Position numbers and translations under genes: made by a program. Below are positions 26,543 to 36,179 of a stretch of DNA of 64,000 bases, in pieces. This DNA comes from Pseudactinotalea suaedae (lineage in GTDB: Bacteria; Actinomycetota; Actinomycetes; Actinomycetales; Beutenbergiaceae), in the NCBI RefSeq assembly GCF_009733815.1, contig NZ_WNXY01000003.1:408563-472562 (forward strand). The letters run 5' to 3'. The stretch's first letter is position 1. Each line of letters starts with the position of its first letter. A model generated the notes under the pieces. It was not told where the DNA came from. It saw only the letters and a program-made list of their open reading frames with translations, and made no database searches.

Positions 26543-27562
26543 GTGGTTCGAGCAGGGCGTGAGCGGCAGTGGCAGCAGGTCCGGATGGCCGATGTCGCGG
26601 CCGCCGCCGGCGTGTCGCGCGCCACCGTCTCGCGGGTCCTCAGCGGCGATCCGGCGGTCGTCGAGAGCACGGCTGCGGCGGTCCGTGAGGTCATCGACCG
26701 ACTCGGTTATCGGCCCAATCGCGCGGCTCAGGCGCTGATGGGTGCCAGCCGCACGCTCGGCGTGGTCTTCGGGCAGCCGCCCGAGCGATCGTCCGCGCTG
26801 CTGCTGGCCGCGATGCAGGAGGCTGCGACCGAGCGCGGCTACACGCTGACGGTGGCGATCGCCACCGACCACGAGGGCGAGCAGCTGCGGCGAGGACTCG
26901 ACTCGATGGTCGATCAACGAGTCGCCGCCGCCATGGTGCTCCCGGCCACCGAGCTCAACGCCCAGGTGCTGGCCGAGGTCGAGGTGCCGTTCCCGATGGT
27001 CAGCACCACCGACCTCGGTCCCGAGCCTCCGTGCTCGGTGGTGGCACTCGACGAGGTCGGCGCCGTCGACCTCGTCGTGCAGCACCTGCAGGAGATCGGT
27101 CGGCGCCGGATCATGCACCTCGGCGGCCGGCGCGAGACGCTCGTGGCCCGGTTCCGGCGAGAGCGCTGGGAGGCGCTCGTCGGCGACCCGGACCTCTTCG
27201 AGTCCGCAGGTGCATGGAGCGCCCGTGCCGGTTACGAGGCTCTGCACAAGGCCGCGGCGCGGGGCGTTCGCCCCGACGCCGTCTTCGCCGGCGCCGACGA
27301 CATCGCGCTGGGGGTCCTGCGCGCGGCCGCCGAGCTCGGCCTGCGGGTCCCGGAAGACCTCGCCGTCGCCGGCTTCGGTGGCCTGCCGGCCACCGAGTTC
27401 TACGGTCCCGGGCTGACGACGGCGGAGACCGACCTCCGCGAGCGAGGTCGGCTCGCCGTCGAGGAGTGCCTGCTCCGGCTGGCCGACCCGGACGCCCCAC
27501 CCTCGCGTCGGCTGCTCCCGGCTCAGCTGGTGGTGCGCGGCTCGACGGTCCCGTCGGCCTGA
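26543..27562 (+). CDS. LacI-family transcriptional repressor of the adjacent importer operon
   Basis: 339 aa. The helix-turn-helix and hinge helix read MADVAAAAGVSRATVSRVLS and then RPNRAAQALM. The periplasmic-binding-protein-like effector domain has LVVQHLQEIGRRRIMHLGG, DAVFAGADDIALGVLRAAAELGLRVPEDLAVAGFGG and a C-terminal TTAETDLRERG. The HTH alanines and the minor-groove Leu/Met region fit CG-centred operators. GTG 26543 (GGGGGA upstream) keeps the whole HTH; ATG 26585 is an alternative. It probably binds the 18-bp palindrome and is released by the imported sugar. Confidence 0.93.
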   Translation: MVRAGRERQWQQVRMADVAAAAGVSRATVSRVLSGDPAVVESTAAAVREVIDRLGYRPNRAAQALMGASRTLGVVFGQPPERSSALLLAAMQEAATERGYTLTVAIATDHEGEQLRRGLDSMVDQRVAAAMVLPATELNAQVLAEVEVPFPMVSTTDLGPEPPCSVVALDEVGAVDLVVQHLQEIGRRRIMHLGGRRETLVARFRRERWEALVGDPDLFESAGAWSARAGYEALHKAAARGVRPDAVFAGADDIALGVLRAAAELGLRVPEDLAVAGFGGLPATEFYGPGLTTAETDLRERGRLAVEECLLRLADPDAPPSRRLLPAQLVVRGSTVPSA

Positions 27563-27753
27563 TCCGTGGCCTCGCGGCAGCCACCGCCCGCGTCCTGACG
27601 GCGATCCCCGCCGGCACGTGCTCCGCGAGCAGGAGCGGCCCGCACCCCTAGGTCTGGGGGTGTCGGCAGCAGCGCGATCGCCCTAGCGTCCGAGCAGGGC
27701 CTTCGTGCGGCCCGGAGCCGATCCCGAAAGCCTGCGACGACGCGAGGCGCCCG

Positions 27754-29553
27754 ATGTCTGACGCGACCCTCAGTCTGCTCATCCTGGCCGGGACCGTGGG
27801 CCTGTTCATCTGGAACCGGCTGCCGGTGGGCCTCGTCGCCATCATCTCCGCCCTCACGCTCTACGCCACCGGCCTGGTCGACGCCGATGGCGCGGTCGCC
27901 GGCTTCGGCGAGCCGATCATCGTCTTCATCGCGGGCCTGTTCATCGTGTCGGAAGGTCTCGACGCCTCCGGCGTGACCGGGTGGGCGGGTCAGGCCCTGG
28001 TGCGTCACGTCGGGACCCGCAGGGCGAGCCTGCTGCTGGGACTGATGGCGCTCGCCGCTCTCCTCGGCGCGTTCGTGACGCCCAACGGAGCCGCCGCCGC
28101 ACTGCTCCCCGTGACCGTGGTCGCCGCCCGGCGAGCCGGCCTGGTCCCCGCTGCGCTGCTGATGCCGGTGGCGTTCGCCGCCAGCGCCGGCGCGCTGTTC
28201 GTGCTCTCGGGCAGCACGGTGAACGTGATCGCCTCCGACGCCCTCGACGAGCACACCGGTGAGGGCTTCGGGTTCTTCGAGTTCGGCCTGATCGGGCTGC
28301 CGCTGGCACTGGTGACGATCGCGGTGTGCCTCGCCGCGTCGCGGCGGCTGCTGCCGCTGCGGGAGCCGGAGGAGGCGTCCGCCGACCTCAGCGGCCACGC
28401 CCAGACCGTCATCGAGCACTACACGTTGGAGCAGGGCTTCTACCGGCTCCTCGCCCGCGCCGGCGCCTCGGTCATCGGCACCACCCCGGCGGCCGCTGTC
28501 GAGGGCACGGGCCTGACGCTCATCGGCGTGCAGCAGGCCGACGACTCCCCCGGTGCGCCCGACCAGCCGATCGTCGAGGGTGACGTCGTCGTGGTCTCGG
28601 GCGAGGTCGAGGCCGCCGAGCGGCTCGCGGCCGAGCACGACCTGGTCGTCGAGTCAGCACCGATGACCCGGGCCAGCCCGGCGAACCTGGTCTCCTACGA
28701 CGCCGGCGTCGTGGAGGTGGTCATACCGCCGCGCTCCGGCCTGGTCGGGGAGGTGGTGTTCCCGGGCAAGGTGCGGTCCGGGCTGACCCTGCTGACCGTG
28801 TCGCGATACGGCAGCAGCCGCGGGCCGCGCCCGACCCAGCTGCACGAGGGCGACATGATGCTCCTGCACGGCCCCTGGGCCGCCGTCAGCGAGCTCACCC
28901 GGAACGCCGACGTGCTGCCGGTCAACGACCCGGAGCTGGTCCGGCGGCAGAACGCCCCGCTGGGCCGACGCGCGTGGCTGGCGCTGGCGGTGCTCGCGGT
29001 GACGGTGGTGCTGCTGGCCTCCGGCATCGCCTCCCCGGCCGTCTCCGCGCTCACCGGCGCCGGGCTGATGGTGCTCACCCGCGTGATCACGCCCTACCAG
29101 GCATACCGGGCGGTCTCCTGGCAGACCGTCGTCCTCGTCGGTGGCCTGATCCCGCTCTCGGCGGCGATCGCGAGCTCGGGTGCGGCCGACATCGTCGCCG
29201 GTCACATCGTGGCGCTGGTGGAGGGGACCGATCCCCGGGTGCTGCTGGCACTGCTGTTCCTGCTCACGGTCGTGCTCGGCCAGGTGGTCAGCAACACCGC
29301 CACGGTGCTGATCGTGGTCCCGATCGCGCTGGCGGCAGGCTCCGCCGCCGGTGTCGCCGCCGCGCCCGTGCTGATGCTGGTCGCCGTCGCGGGTGCGGCC
29401 TCGTTCCTCACCCCGATCGCCACTCCCGCGAACATGATCGTGATGGGTGCCGCGGGGTACCACTTCGGGGACTACTGGAAGCTGGGTCTCGTCGTGACGG
29501 CCGCCTGGTTCGTCGTCGCGATCGCGCTCATCCCGTTGATCTGGGGCGTGTGA
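27754..29553 (+). CDS. SLC13/DASS-type ion transporter with two TrkA-C (RCK_C) domains
   Basis: 599 aa. Two membrane halves (about 1-200 and 400-599) resemble the citrate/sulfate SLC13 superfamily (GEPIIVFIAGLFIVSEGLDASG; VVSNTATVLIVVPIALA; LTPIATPANMIVMGAAGYHFGDY). Between them lie two regulatory TrkA-C domains, with LIGVQQADDSPGAPDQPIVEGDVVVV-type and RPTQLHEGDMMLLHG segments. The substrate is uncertain (anion or dicarboxylate). It is the first gene of a four-gene operon, and the next ATG overlaps its TGA by one base. The 190 bp before it show only a weak CACCCC/GGGGTG hairpin near 27642. Confidence 0.9.
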   Translation: MSDATLSLLILAGTVGLFIWNRLPVGLVAIISALTLYATGLVDADGAVAGFGEPIIVFIAGLFIVSEGLDASGVTGWAGQALVRHVGTRRASLLLGLMALAALLGAFVTPNGAAAALLPVTVVAARRAGLVPAALLMPVAFAASAGALFVLSGSTVNVIASDALDEHTGEGFGFFEFGLIGLPLALVTIAVCLAASRRLLPLREPEEASADLSGHAQTVIEHYTLEQGFYRLLARAGASVIGTTPAAAVEGTGLTLIGVQQADDSPGAPDQPIVEGDVVVVSGEVEAAERLAAEHDLVVESAPMTRASPANLVSYDAGVVEVVIPPRSGLVGEVVFPGKVRSGLTLLTVSRYGSSRGPRPTQLHEGDMMLLHGPWAAVSELTRNADVLPVNDPELVRRQNAPLGRRAWLALAVLAVTVVLLASGIASPAVSALTGAGLMVLTRVITPYQAYRAVSWQTVVLVGGLIPLSAAIASSGAADIVAGHIVALVEGTDPRVLLALLFLLTVVLGQVVSNTATVLIVVPIALAAGSAAGVAAAPVLMLVAVAGAASFLTPIATPANMIVMGAAGYHFGDYWKLGLVVTAAWFVVAIALIPLIWGV

Positions 29554-30650
29554 TGACGGCCGCGTCGCGCTCGTTGCGCTCCCGGCTGCTGCGCTGGGTG
29601 ATCATCGCCGTGATCGCCGTCTTCGCGTGGTTCGCGCTGGAGGGTCTGGTGGGCCGGGTCGACTGGCGTGGTGTCGCGGACGCCTTCTCCGGCCTCCCGC
29701 TGTGGGTGCTCGCGCCGCTGCTGCTGGTGCTCCTGGTGCGTCAGCTCCTCAACGCGGTGCCGCTCGTGTACTACGTGCCCGGTCTGGGGGTGGTCCGATC
29801 GGCACTCAGCGACACGACAGCGAACCTCGTCGCGACCTTCACACCGCCGCCCGGGGACATCGTGCTGCGGGTCGCCATGTTCCGTTCGTGGCGGCTGGAC
29901 CCGGTCGCCGGCATGACGGGGGTGACGCTCAACTCCGCGAAGTTCTACGCGATCCGGTTCGTGGCGCCCGTGCTGGGCCTGATCCTGCTGGGCGGCTACG
30001 GGGCGACGCGGCGACAGTGGCTGCTCGCGCTCGCGTGCGCCCTGATCGCGTTCGTGCTGCTGGGGGGGCTCGTGCTGATGCTGCGATCGGACGCGATGGC
30101 ACGGTGGCTGGGTCGGACCGCGGGGCGGGTGGTGCGCCGGTTCCGCAAGGGCACCGACCCCGAGGCCTGGGCCGCCGCCCTCGTCACGCTCCGCGCCACG
30201 GCGGCCGACGCGGTCCGGCGCGGCCTGCTGCCATCGATGGTCGCGCTCGTCGGCATGGTGCTCGCCGACGCGACGATCCTGGCCGTCGCGGTGCGCGCCG
30301 TCGGTGTCCCCGCCGCCGACCTTCCACTCCTGGAGATCTACGCGGCGCTGCTGCTGATCTACCCGTTGACGCTGCTCCCGCTGTTCGGGCTGGGTGTCCT
30401 CGACGCGGTGCTGGTGGCGGCGCTGACCACCGCCGCGGGCGTCGCGCTCGAGGCGGACCTCATCGCCGCCACCGTGATCTGGCGGGTCGTCACGATCGTC
30501 GGCACGCTCGCGCTCGGCCTGCTGACGCTGGCGATCTGGCGGCTCACCAGCCGTGGCACGGCCCTCGACCTCGCAGCCGATCCCACGGCCGACCCTGCAC
30601 CCGACGTCCCACCCGGCGCGCTTCCCACCGATCACAGGAGACCCTCATGA
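29553..30650 (+). CDS. LPG-synthase-type integral membrane protein (UPF0104-like)
   Basis: 365 aa with about eight hydrophobic helices. Marks of the lysylphosphatidylglycerol synthase TM family are LVRQLLNAVPLVYYVPGLGV, the FTPPPGDIVLRVAMFRSW region and a C-terminal LTLLPLFGLGVLDAVLVAALT segment. It lacks the soluble aminoacyl-transferase domain, so it may be a flippase or unrelated lipid-handling protein. The hydrophilic Pro/Ala/Asp tail ends at the next gene, which it overlaps by ATGA. Confidence 0.82.
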   Translation: MTAASRSLRSRLLRWVIIAVIAVFAWFALEGLVGRVDWRGVADAFSGLPLWVLAPLLLVLLVRQLLNAVPLVYYVPGLGVVRSALSDTTANLVATFTPPPGDIVLRVAMFRSWRLDPVAGMTGVTLNSAKFYAIRFVAPVLGLILLGGYGATRRQWLLALACALIAFVLLGGLVLMLRSDAMARWLGRTAGRVVRRFRKGTDPEAWAAALVTLRATAADAVRRGLLPSMVALVGMVLADATILAVAVRAVGVPAADLPLLEIYAALLLIYPLTLLPLFGLGVLDAVLVAALTTAAGVALEADLIAATVIWRVVTIVGTLALGLLTLAIWRLTSRGTALDLAADPTADPAPDVPPGALPTDHRRPS

Positions 30651-32302
30651 GCTCGACGGCGACAGCACAGCCCGGCGTGATGGCGCGCCTGCTGGACGGC
30701 ATCGAACGGGTGGGCAACAAGGTGCCCAACCCCACGGTGCTGTTCGTGTACCTGATCGCGTTCGTCGCGGTGCTCTCGGCGCTGCTGGCGTGGGCGGGCG
30801 TGAGCGTGACCGACGACGTCGTGGTGCCGGTCCCGAACGAGGAGTTCGCCGCGATCAGCGAGCATCTCGGCGGCACGTACTCGCTCTACGACTCCACGAC
30901 CGGTGAACCCGCGACGCTGCCGGAGTTCGTCGTGGTCGAGCAGGAGTTCCCGGTGCGGAGCCTCCTGTCGATCGAGGGGCTGCGGTTCTTCTTCTCCTCG
31001 TTCGTGGACAACTTCTCCGGCTTCGGCGTCGTCGCCGTCGTGCTGATCTCGATGGCCGGCGTCGGCGTGGCCGAGGTCGCCGGCATGATGGCGGCGCTCA
31101 TCCGGCGGGTCGTCAAGGTCGCCCCGGCGAGGTGGTTGCCCTTCATCCTGATCTTCGTGGGCGTGCTGTCCTCCGTCGCCACCGATGCCGGGTACCTGAT
31201 CCTGATCCCGCTGGCCGCGGCGGCGTACGCCTCGGTGGGTCGGCACCCGCTGGCCGGCATGGCCGGGGTGTTCGCCGCCGTCGGCGCCGTGTTCGGGGTC
31301 AACCTGCTCATCACCCCCAGCGACTCGATGCTCACCGAGATCACCAACGACGTGCTGGGCACCCTGGGCATGGAGACGATCAACGTCACCCAGAACTTCT
31401 ACTTCTCGATCGTGAGCTCGCTCGTGCTGGCTGTCGTGGTGACGTTCATGACGACGAAGTTCGTCGAGCCGCGCCTCGGCACCTACGACCCGAAGGAGGC
31501 CGGTGACAGCTCGGCACCCGCCGAGGAGATCGATGCCGCGGCCGAGGCCCGCGGGCTGAGGTTCGCGGGTTGGACGGCGCTCGGTGTGCTCGTGCTGGTG
31601 CTGGCGCTGTCGCTGCCGCCGGGCGCGCCGCTGCGTGACCCGGCCACCGGTGACCTCATCGGCACGACGCCGTTCATGGCGAGCCTCATCTTCGTGATCT
31701 CGCTGGCGTTCCTGCTGTGCGGCATCGCGTTCGGCCGAGGAGCCGGCACGCTCAAGGGCGGCAACGCGATCGTCGGGGCGATCTCCTCGACGTTCGGCAC
31801 CCTCGGCGGGCTGCTGGTGATGTTCCTGATGATCGCCCAGTTCATCGCGCTGTTCAACTGGTCGAACCTGCCCACCGTCGCCGCGGTCGAGGCCGCCCAG
31901 CTGCTGGAGCAGGCGTCGGTCCCCGCCCTGGTGCTGCTGATCGCCTTCATCCTGGTGATCCTGGTCCTCGACATCATCCTTCCGGGCCTGATCCCCAAGT
32001 GGGCCATCTTCGCGCCCGTGTTCATCCCGATCTTCGCGACCCTCGGTGTCGCACCGCAGACGCTGCTGGCCGCCTACCGCGTGGGCGACTCGCCCGTGAA
32101 CGTCGTCACCCCGCTGATGGTCTATCTGCCCTTCATCGTCACGATCGCGCAGCGGTACGTGAAGAAGTCCGGGCTCGGCACGGTGATCTCGCTGATGCTC
32201 CCGTACACCGTCGTCATCCTGCTCACCTGGACCGCGCTGTTCGTCGTGTGGTTCCTGCTCGGCATCCCGTGGGGGCCGGACGCCCCCGTCGAGATCACCT
32301 AG
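30647..32302 (+). CDS. AbgT-family transporter
   Basis: 551 aa. The start PGVMARLLDGIERVGNKVPN and VGVAEVAGMMAALIRRVV, SSVATDAGYLILIPLAA, NLLITPSDSMLTEITN, and GDSPVNVVTPLMVYLPFIV are AbgT signatures. E. coli AbgT imports p-aminobenzoyl-glutamate; MtrF-type members export sulfonamides. AGGAG sits 6 nt before the ATG, which overlaps the previous stop. The next gene is an aminopeptidase, suggesting a shared peptide-like substrate. Confidence 0.94.
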   Translation: MSSTATAQPGVMARLLDGIERVGNKVPNPTVLFVYLIAFVAVLSALLAWAGVSVTDDVVVPVPNEEFAAISEHLGGTYSLYDSTTGEPATLPEFVVVEQEFPVRSLLSIEGLRFFFSSFVDNFSGFGVVAVVLISMAGVGVAEVAGMMAALIRRVVKVAPARWLPFILIFVGVLSSVATDAGYLILIPLAAAAYASVGRHPLAGMAGVFAAVGAVFGVNLLITPSDSMLTEITNDVLGTLGMETINVTQNFYFSIVSSLVLAVVVTFMTTKFVEPRLGTYDPKEAGDSSAPAEEIDAAAEARGLRFAGWTALGVLVLVLALSLPPGAPLRDPATGDLIGTTPFMASLIFVISLAFLLCGIAFGRGAGTLKGGNAIVGAISSTFGTLGGLLVMFLMIAQFIALFNWSNLPTVAAVEAAQLLEQASVPALVLLIAFILVILVLDIILPGLIPKWAIFAPVFIPIFATLGVAPQTLLAAYRVGDSPVNVVTPLMVYLPFIVTIAQRYVKKSGLGTVISLMLPYTVVILLTWTALFVVWFLLGIPWGPDAPVEIT

Positions 32303-32352
32303 CCGCGGGCGCCCCTGCCCGCGGTCCACCCTGCTCACCACCGGAGGCCCTC

Positions 32353-33855
32353 GTGACCACTCCACCGTTGCCGGCACCGATGCCGGTCCGGCGTCTCACA
32401 CCGTCATGGTTCGCCCAGGTCGCCGTCACCACCGGCGACGGCGGCGACGCCGATGCGATCGGCATCCCCGTCCTCGCCGACGGCGAGGTCCCCGATCTCC
32501 TGGAGACCGGCCGCGAGGCCTTGCGCCGCGCGGGCTTCACAGGAGCGCTCGGATCGGCGCTCGCCGAGCCACGCGGCGAGGGTCCGGCCCTGGTCGCGGT
32601 CGGGATGGGCGAGCCGAGCTCGCTCGACGCCGCCGCTGTCCGCGACGCTGCCGCCGCGTTCGTCCGAGCCGTGCCGGCCGACGCCGCCCTGGCGATGCAC
32701 GTGCCGACCGGGATCCCGGCCGGCGAGGCGGCGGCCGCGATCGTCGAGGGCGCGCTCCTCGCGCGGCACCGGTTCGACCTGCGCTCGACGCCGAAGCCGA
32801 ACGACCCCGTCGCGGTCACCTCGATCGTGCTGGTCCCGGCGGCCGGCGACCAGGACGCGGTGACCGCCGGCGCGGCGCGCGGCCTCGTGACCGCACGAGC
32901 GGCGCTGGTCAGTCGCGACCTGGCGGCGTGCCCGGCGTCCCTGCTGACCGCTACGGCGATGGCCGACGTCGCCGTCGAGCTCGGGTCCGAGGTCGGCCTC
33001 GAGGTCGAGGTGACCGATCTCGCCGGGCTCGTCGAGCTGGGGTGCGGTGGCCTGCTCGGTGTCAACCGCGGCTCCGAGCAGGAGCCGCGCATGGTTCACA
33101 TGACCTACACCCCTCCGGGTGAGGCGACCGGCCACCTGGGGCTCGTCGGCAAGGGCATCACCTACGACTCCGGGGGCATCAGCCTCAAGCCGGGCGACGA
33201 GTCGCACTCGCAGATGAAGAACGACATGAGCGGTGCCGGCGCGATCCTCGCCACGATGCTGGCGCTGCCCGCGCTCGAGGGGCGGGCACGGATCGAGGCG
33301 TGGCTGATGTGCACGGACAACATGCCCTCCGGGCGAGCGATGCAGCTGGGCGACGTGCTGACCACGCGCGGCGGCACGACCGTCGAGGTGATCAACACCG
33401 ACGCCGAGGGGCGGTTGGTCATGTCGGACGCGCTGGTGCTGGCGGTCGAGGCGGGCTGCGACGCGATCGTGGACGTGGCCACGCTCACCGGCGCGTGCCT
33501 GCGGACCTTCGGCACCGAGGTCGCCGGCGTGATGGGCAACCGGCCCGAGCTCGTGGCGGCGGTGACCGCTGCCGGCGAGAAGGCCGACGAGCCGGTGTGG
33601 CAGCTGCCGCTGATCGCCTCCTACCGCTCGCAGCTCGACTCCGAGATCGCCGATCTGAAGAACCTCGGCGGCCCCAACGCGGGCGCGATCACCGCGGCTC
33701 TGTTCCTGGAGCACTTCGTGGGCGACGTCCCGTGGGCGCACATCGACATCGCGGGTACCGCGCAGGCACCGGCGGCCACCGCCTGGGTGAACCGTGGCCC
33801 TACGGGCTTCGGGGCCAGGCTGCTGTGCGAGCTGGCGGTGGGTTTCGGGTCCTGA
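32353..33855 (+). CDS. M17 leucyl aminopeptidase family protein
   Basis: 500 aa. The C-terminal catalytic domain carries the metal and catalytic residues of PepA in the expected order: Lys267 and Asp272 (GKGITYDSGG), Lys279, Asp291 (KNDMSGAGA), and the NTDAEGRL signature with Asp350, Glu352 and Arg354. It should be a cytosolic, two-metal, hexameric exopeptidase. The GTG start has GGAGG at a good distance. It is the last gene of the operon with AbgT, which is unusual for M17 enzymes and suggests processing of an imported dipeptide-like compound. Confidence 0.95.
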   Translation: MTTPPLPAPMPVRRLTPSWFAQVAVTTGDGGDADAIGIPVLADGEVPDLLETGREALRRAGFTGALGSALAEPRGEGPALVAVGMGEPSSLDAAAVRDAAAAFVRAVPADAALAMHVPTGIPAGEAAAAIVEGALLARHRFDLRSTPKPNDPVAVTSIVLVPAAGDQDAVTAGAARGLVTARAALVSRDLAACPASLLTATAMADVAVELGSEVGLEVEVTDLAGLVELGCGGLLGVNRGSEQEPRMVHMTYTPPGEATGHLGLVGKGITYDSGGISLKPGDESHSQMKNDMSGAGAILATMLALPALEGRARIEAWLMCTDNMPSGRAMQLGDVLTTRGGTTVEVINTDAEGRLVMSDALVLAVEAGCDAIVDVATLTGACLRTFGTEVAGVMGNRPELVAAVTAAGEKADEPVWQLPLIASYRSQLDSEIADLKNLGGPNAGAITAALFLEHFVGDVPWAHIDIAGTAQAPAATAWVNRGPTGFGARLLCELAVGFGS

Positions 33856-33876
33856 CGGCGACGCGCCACCCCCGGC

Positions 33877-34557
33877 TCACGGGCGCGGGAGCAGCCCGTC
33901 CTCGACCGCGCGCCGGTACAGGTCGACCTTGGTCGGCGCCGGCCGTCCGCGGTCGCGGTACTTGATCCGGATGCGCCGGATGTGGTCCAGCACCGTCTCT
34001 CTCGTGATGCCCAGCTGCCGGGCCACGCGATCAGCCTTCTCACCCGAGGCGTAGACCGCGAGCACCTGCAGCTCCCGCGAGGTCAGCGTGGCGACCGGAC
34101 CGGGCGCCGCCCGGGCCGCCACGCTCCCCGAGGGCCTGCCGCCGGCCGCGCGAACGGCGCGCCGCATCGTCGACACCAGCACGGCGACCGGGTCGCACAT
34201 CCGGACCACGCCGCTGAGACCGGTCCTCGAGGTGGGCTCGGCGGGCAGGTCCGGCGGGTCCGCGTCGTGCTCGGTGTACGCGAGCACGCGAGCGCCGGTG
34301 GCGCTCAGCGCGGTGACGTCTCGGTCGAGGTCGTCGCGACCAGCCAGCCGCAGGTCGAGGAGGACCACGTCGACGTCCGGCTCGCTCGCGACGAACTCCT
34401 CGACGCTCCGGGCGTGGGCGACGAGGTGAGCATCACCCGTCGCCACGAGCATCTGGCGCAGCCCGAGGACGATCACCTCGAGGTTCTCGACCAGCCCCAC
34501 CCGCAACGGATCCACACCGCTGTGGTGCGCTGCCGGAGGAAGCGGTGCCACAGACAC
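33877..34557 (-). CDS. Orphan NarL/LuxR-type response regulator
   Basis: 226 aa. The receiver domain has a phosphorylatable Asp68 (VVLLDLRL) but only one acidic residue in the usual acidic pair (VEN at 23-25), so phosphorylation may be atypical. The C-terminal LuxR helix-turn-helix reads TLTSRELQVLAVYASGEKAD with ITRETVLDHIRRI. No histidine kinase gene is nearby. The GTG at 34557 follows AGGAGG; the frame is open to 34590. Confidence 0.87.
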   Translation of the reverse strand: MSVAPLPPAAHHSGVDPLRVGLVENLEVIVLGLRQMLVATGDAHLVAHARSVEEFVASEPDVDVVLLDLRLAGRDDLDRDVTALSATGARVLAYTEHDADPPDLPAEPTSRTGLSGVVRMCDPVAVLVSTMRRAVRAAGGRPSGSVAARAAPGPVATLTSRELQVLAVYASGEKADRVARQLGITRETVLDHIRRIRIKYRDRGRPAPTKVDLYRRAVEDGLLPRP

Positions 34558-34620
34558 GGTGCCTCCTCGTCCCCCATGCGTCTGAGGCACGAGTCTGGCA
34601 CCGATGCCCGCCCCCTGAGG

Positions 34621-35988
34621 TCAGTTTGCGGCCTCGGGCCCGGGTTCCTCCGAGCCCGGCCGCGGTCGTGCCAGCACCCGGTCGATGCGGTTGCCGTCGA
34701 CGTTGATGACCTCGATGCGAGCGCCGTCGATCTCGACGACGTCGCCCAGCACCGCGACGCGGCCCAGCTGGTCGAGCAGGAACCCGGCGACGGTCTCGTA
34801 GTCGCCCTCGTCGGGGAGCACGATGCCGGTGGCCTCGGCGAAGTCCTCGAGGTTGGTGCCGCCGTCGAGCGAGACCTCCCCGGCCGGGCCGCGGCGCCTG
34901 GCTGCCTGCGCGCCCTTGTCGAACTCGTCGTGGATCTCGCCCACGAGCTCCTCGACGAGATCCTCCAGGGTGACGATCCCGTCCGTGCCGCCGTACTCGT
35001 CGATGACGACGGCGATGTGGATGCGGTCACGCCGCATCATCGCCATCGAGGGCAGCAGCGCGTTGGTCGAGGGGAGCACCACGATGCGGCGCACGAGGTC
35101 GCGCACGGTGCGGGCCGCTCCGGCGGGCGCCTGCAGCGGGAGCGCGCCGGCGTCGTCGTCGCCGGCGTGGACCACCAGGTCCGCGAGCAGCACGTCGCGC
35201 ACGTGGACGAAGCCGAGCACGTGGTCGAAGTCGCCGTCGATGACCGGGTACCGCGAGTACGGCTGCGAGGCGATCTGCTGGGTCGCGTCGTCGAGCGTGA
35301 GGTCGGCCTGCAGGAACACGACGTCGTGCCGTGGCCGCATCACCTCTCCGATCGTGTGCTCGGTGGCGTCGAAGACGTCGCTGAGGATCTTGCGCTCGTC
35401 CGCCGGCAGCGACTCGTTGGTGATCACGAGGTCGCGCAGCTCCTGCTCGGTCATCTGCTCGTTGGTGGCCTTCGGGTCACCTCCGAGCAGTCGCACGACC
35501 ACGTTGGTCGATGCCGAGAGCAGCCAGATCACGGGCCGCATCAGGGTCGCGAAGGTGTCGAGCGGCGGACCGACCGCGAGCGCGAACGTCGAGGCCCGCT
35601 GCAGCGCCAGCCGCTTGGGCACCAGCTCGCCGAGCACGAGCGAGAGGTAGGCGATGAGCAGCGTCATGAGGATGAACGCGACCGTGCCGGCCAGCGACTC
35701 CGCGAGCCCCAGAGCGGTGAACAGCGGCGCCACCGCGGGCGCGATCGTCGAGGCGCCGTAAGCGGCCGAGAAGAACCCGGCCACGGTGACGCCGACCTGG
35801 ACCGCCGCCAGGAACCGGTTGGGGTTGCGCGCGACGGCGGCGACCCGCTGGCCGCGCGGACCCTTCTTCGCGATCTGGTCGAGCTGGCTGTCGCGGAGCG
35901 AGACGAGCGCGAGCTCGGTGCCGGCGAAGACGCCACCGACCAGGATGAAGACCAGGACCAGCGCGATGTTGGTGAGCAGCCCGTCCAT
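34621..35988 (-). CDS. HlyC/CorC-type membrane protein with CBS domains (hemolysin family)
   Basis: 455 aa. The DUF21 membrane domain (about 1-190, with GVFAGTELALVSLRDSQLDQIAKKGPRG and GELVPKRLALQRA) is followed by two CBS domains (about 220-340, MRPRHDVVFL and HIAVVIDEYGGTDGIVTLEDLVEELVG motifs) and a CorC_HlyC transporter-associated domain at the C-terminus. Such proteins are linked to Mg2+/Co2+ efflux; the hemolysin name is historical. Confidence 0.94.
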   Translation of the reverse strand: MDGLLTNIALVLVFILVGGVFAGTELALVSLRDSQLDQIAKKGPRGQRVAAVARNPNRFLAAVQVGVTVAGFFSAAYGASTIAPAVAPLFTALGLAESLAGTVAFILMTLLIAYLSLVLGELVPKRLALQRASTFALAVGPPLDTFATLMRPVIWLLSASTNVVVRLLGGDPKATNEQMTEQELRDLVITNESLPADERKILSDVFDATEHTIGEVMRPRHDVVFLQADLTLDDATQQIASQPYSRYPVIDGDFDHVLGFVHVRDVLLADLVVHAGDDDAGALPLQAPAGAARTVRDLVRRIVVLPSTNALLPSMAMMRRDRIHIAVVIDEYGGTDGIVTLEDLVEELVGEIHDEFDKGAQAARRRGPAGEVSLDGGTNLEDFAEATGIVLPDEGDYETVAGFLLDQLGRVAVLGDVVEIDGARIEVINVDGNRIDRVLARPRPGSEEPGPEAAN

Positions 35989-36165
35989 CAGGTGGCGTCG
36001 CTCGTATGCCGGGGTTCGTCCATAGGGCAGACGCTATCGAACGCGGGGGTCTCATCCCGTGACGAGACGGCGACCGCGCCCCGGACGCGAGAGGCTCGGC
36101 GGTGCGGACGCGCGGCGCTGGCACGACATCCCGACGGCGTCCCGCACGCCGGCCGCCGGCATCGG

Positions 36166-36171
36166 TACCGT
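36166..36171 (+). promoter_or_regulatory. -10 box of a leaderless transcript
   Basis: TACCGT ends 8 nt before the GTG at 36180, predicting a leaderless mRNA for the acyltransferase-like gene. Confidence 0.45.
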
Positions 36172-36179
36172 GGCTCATC

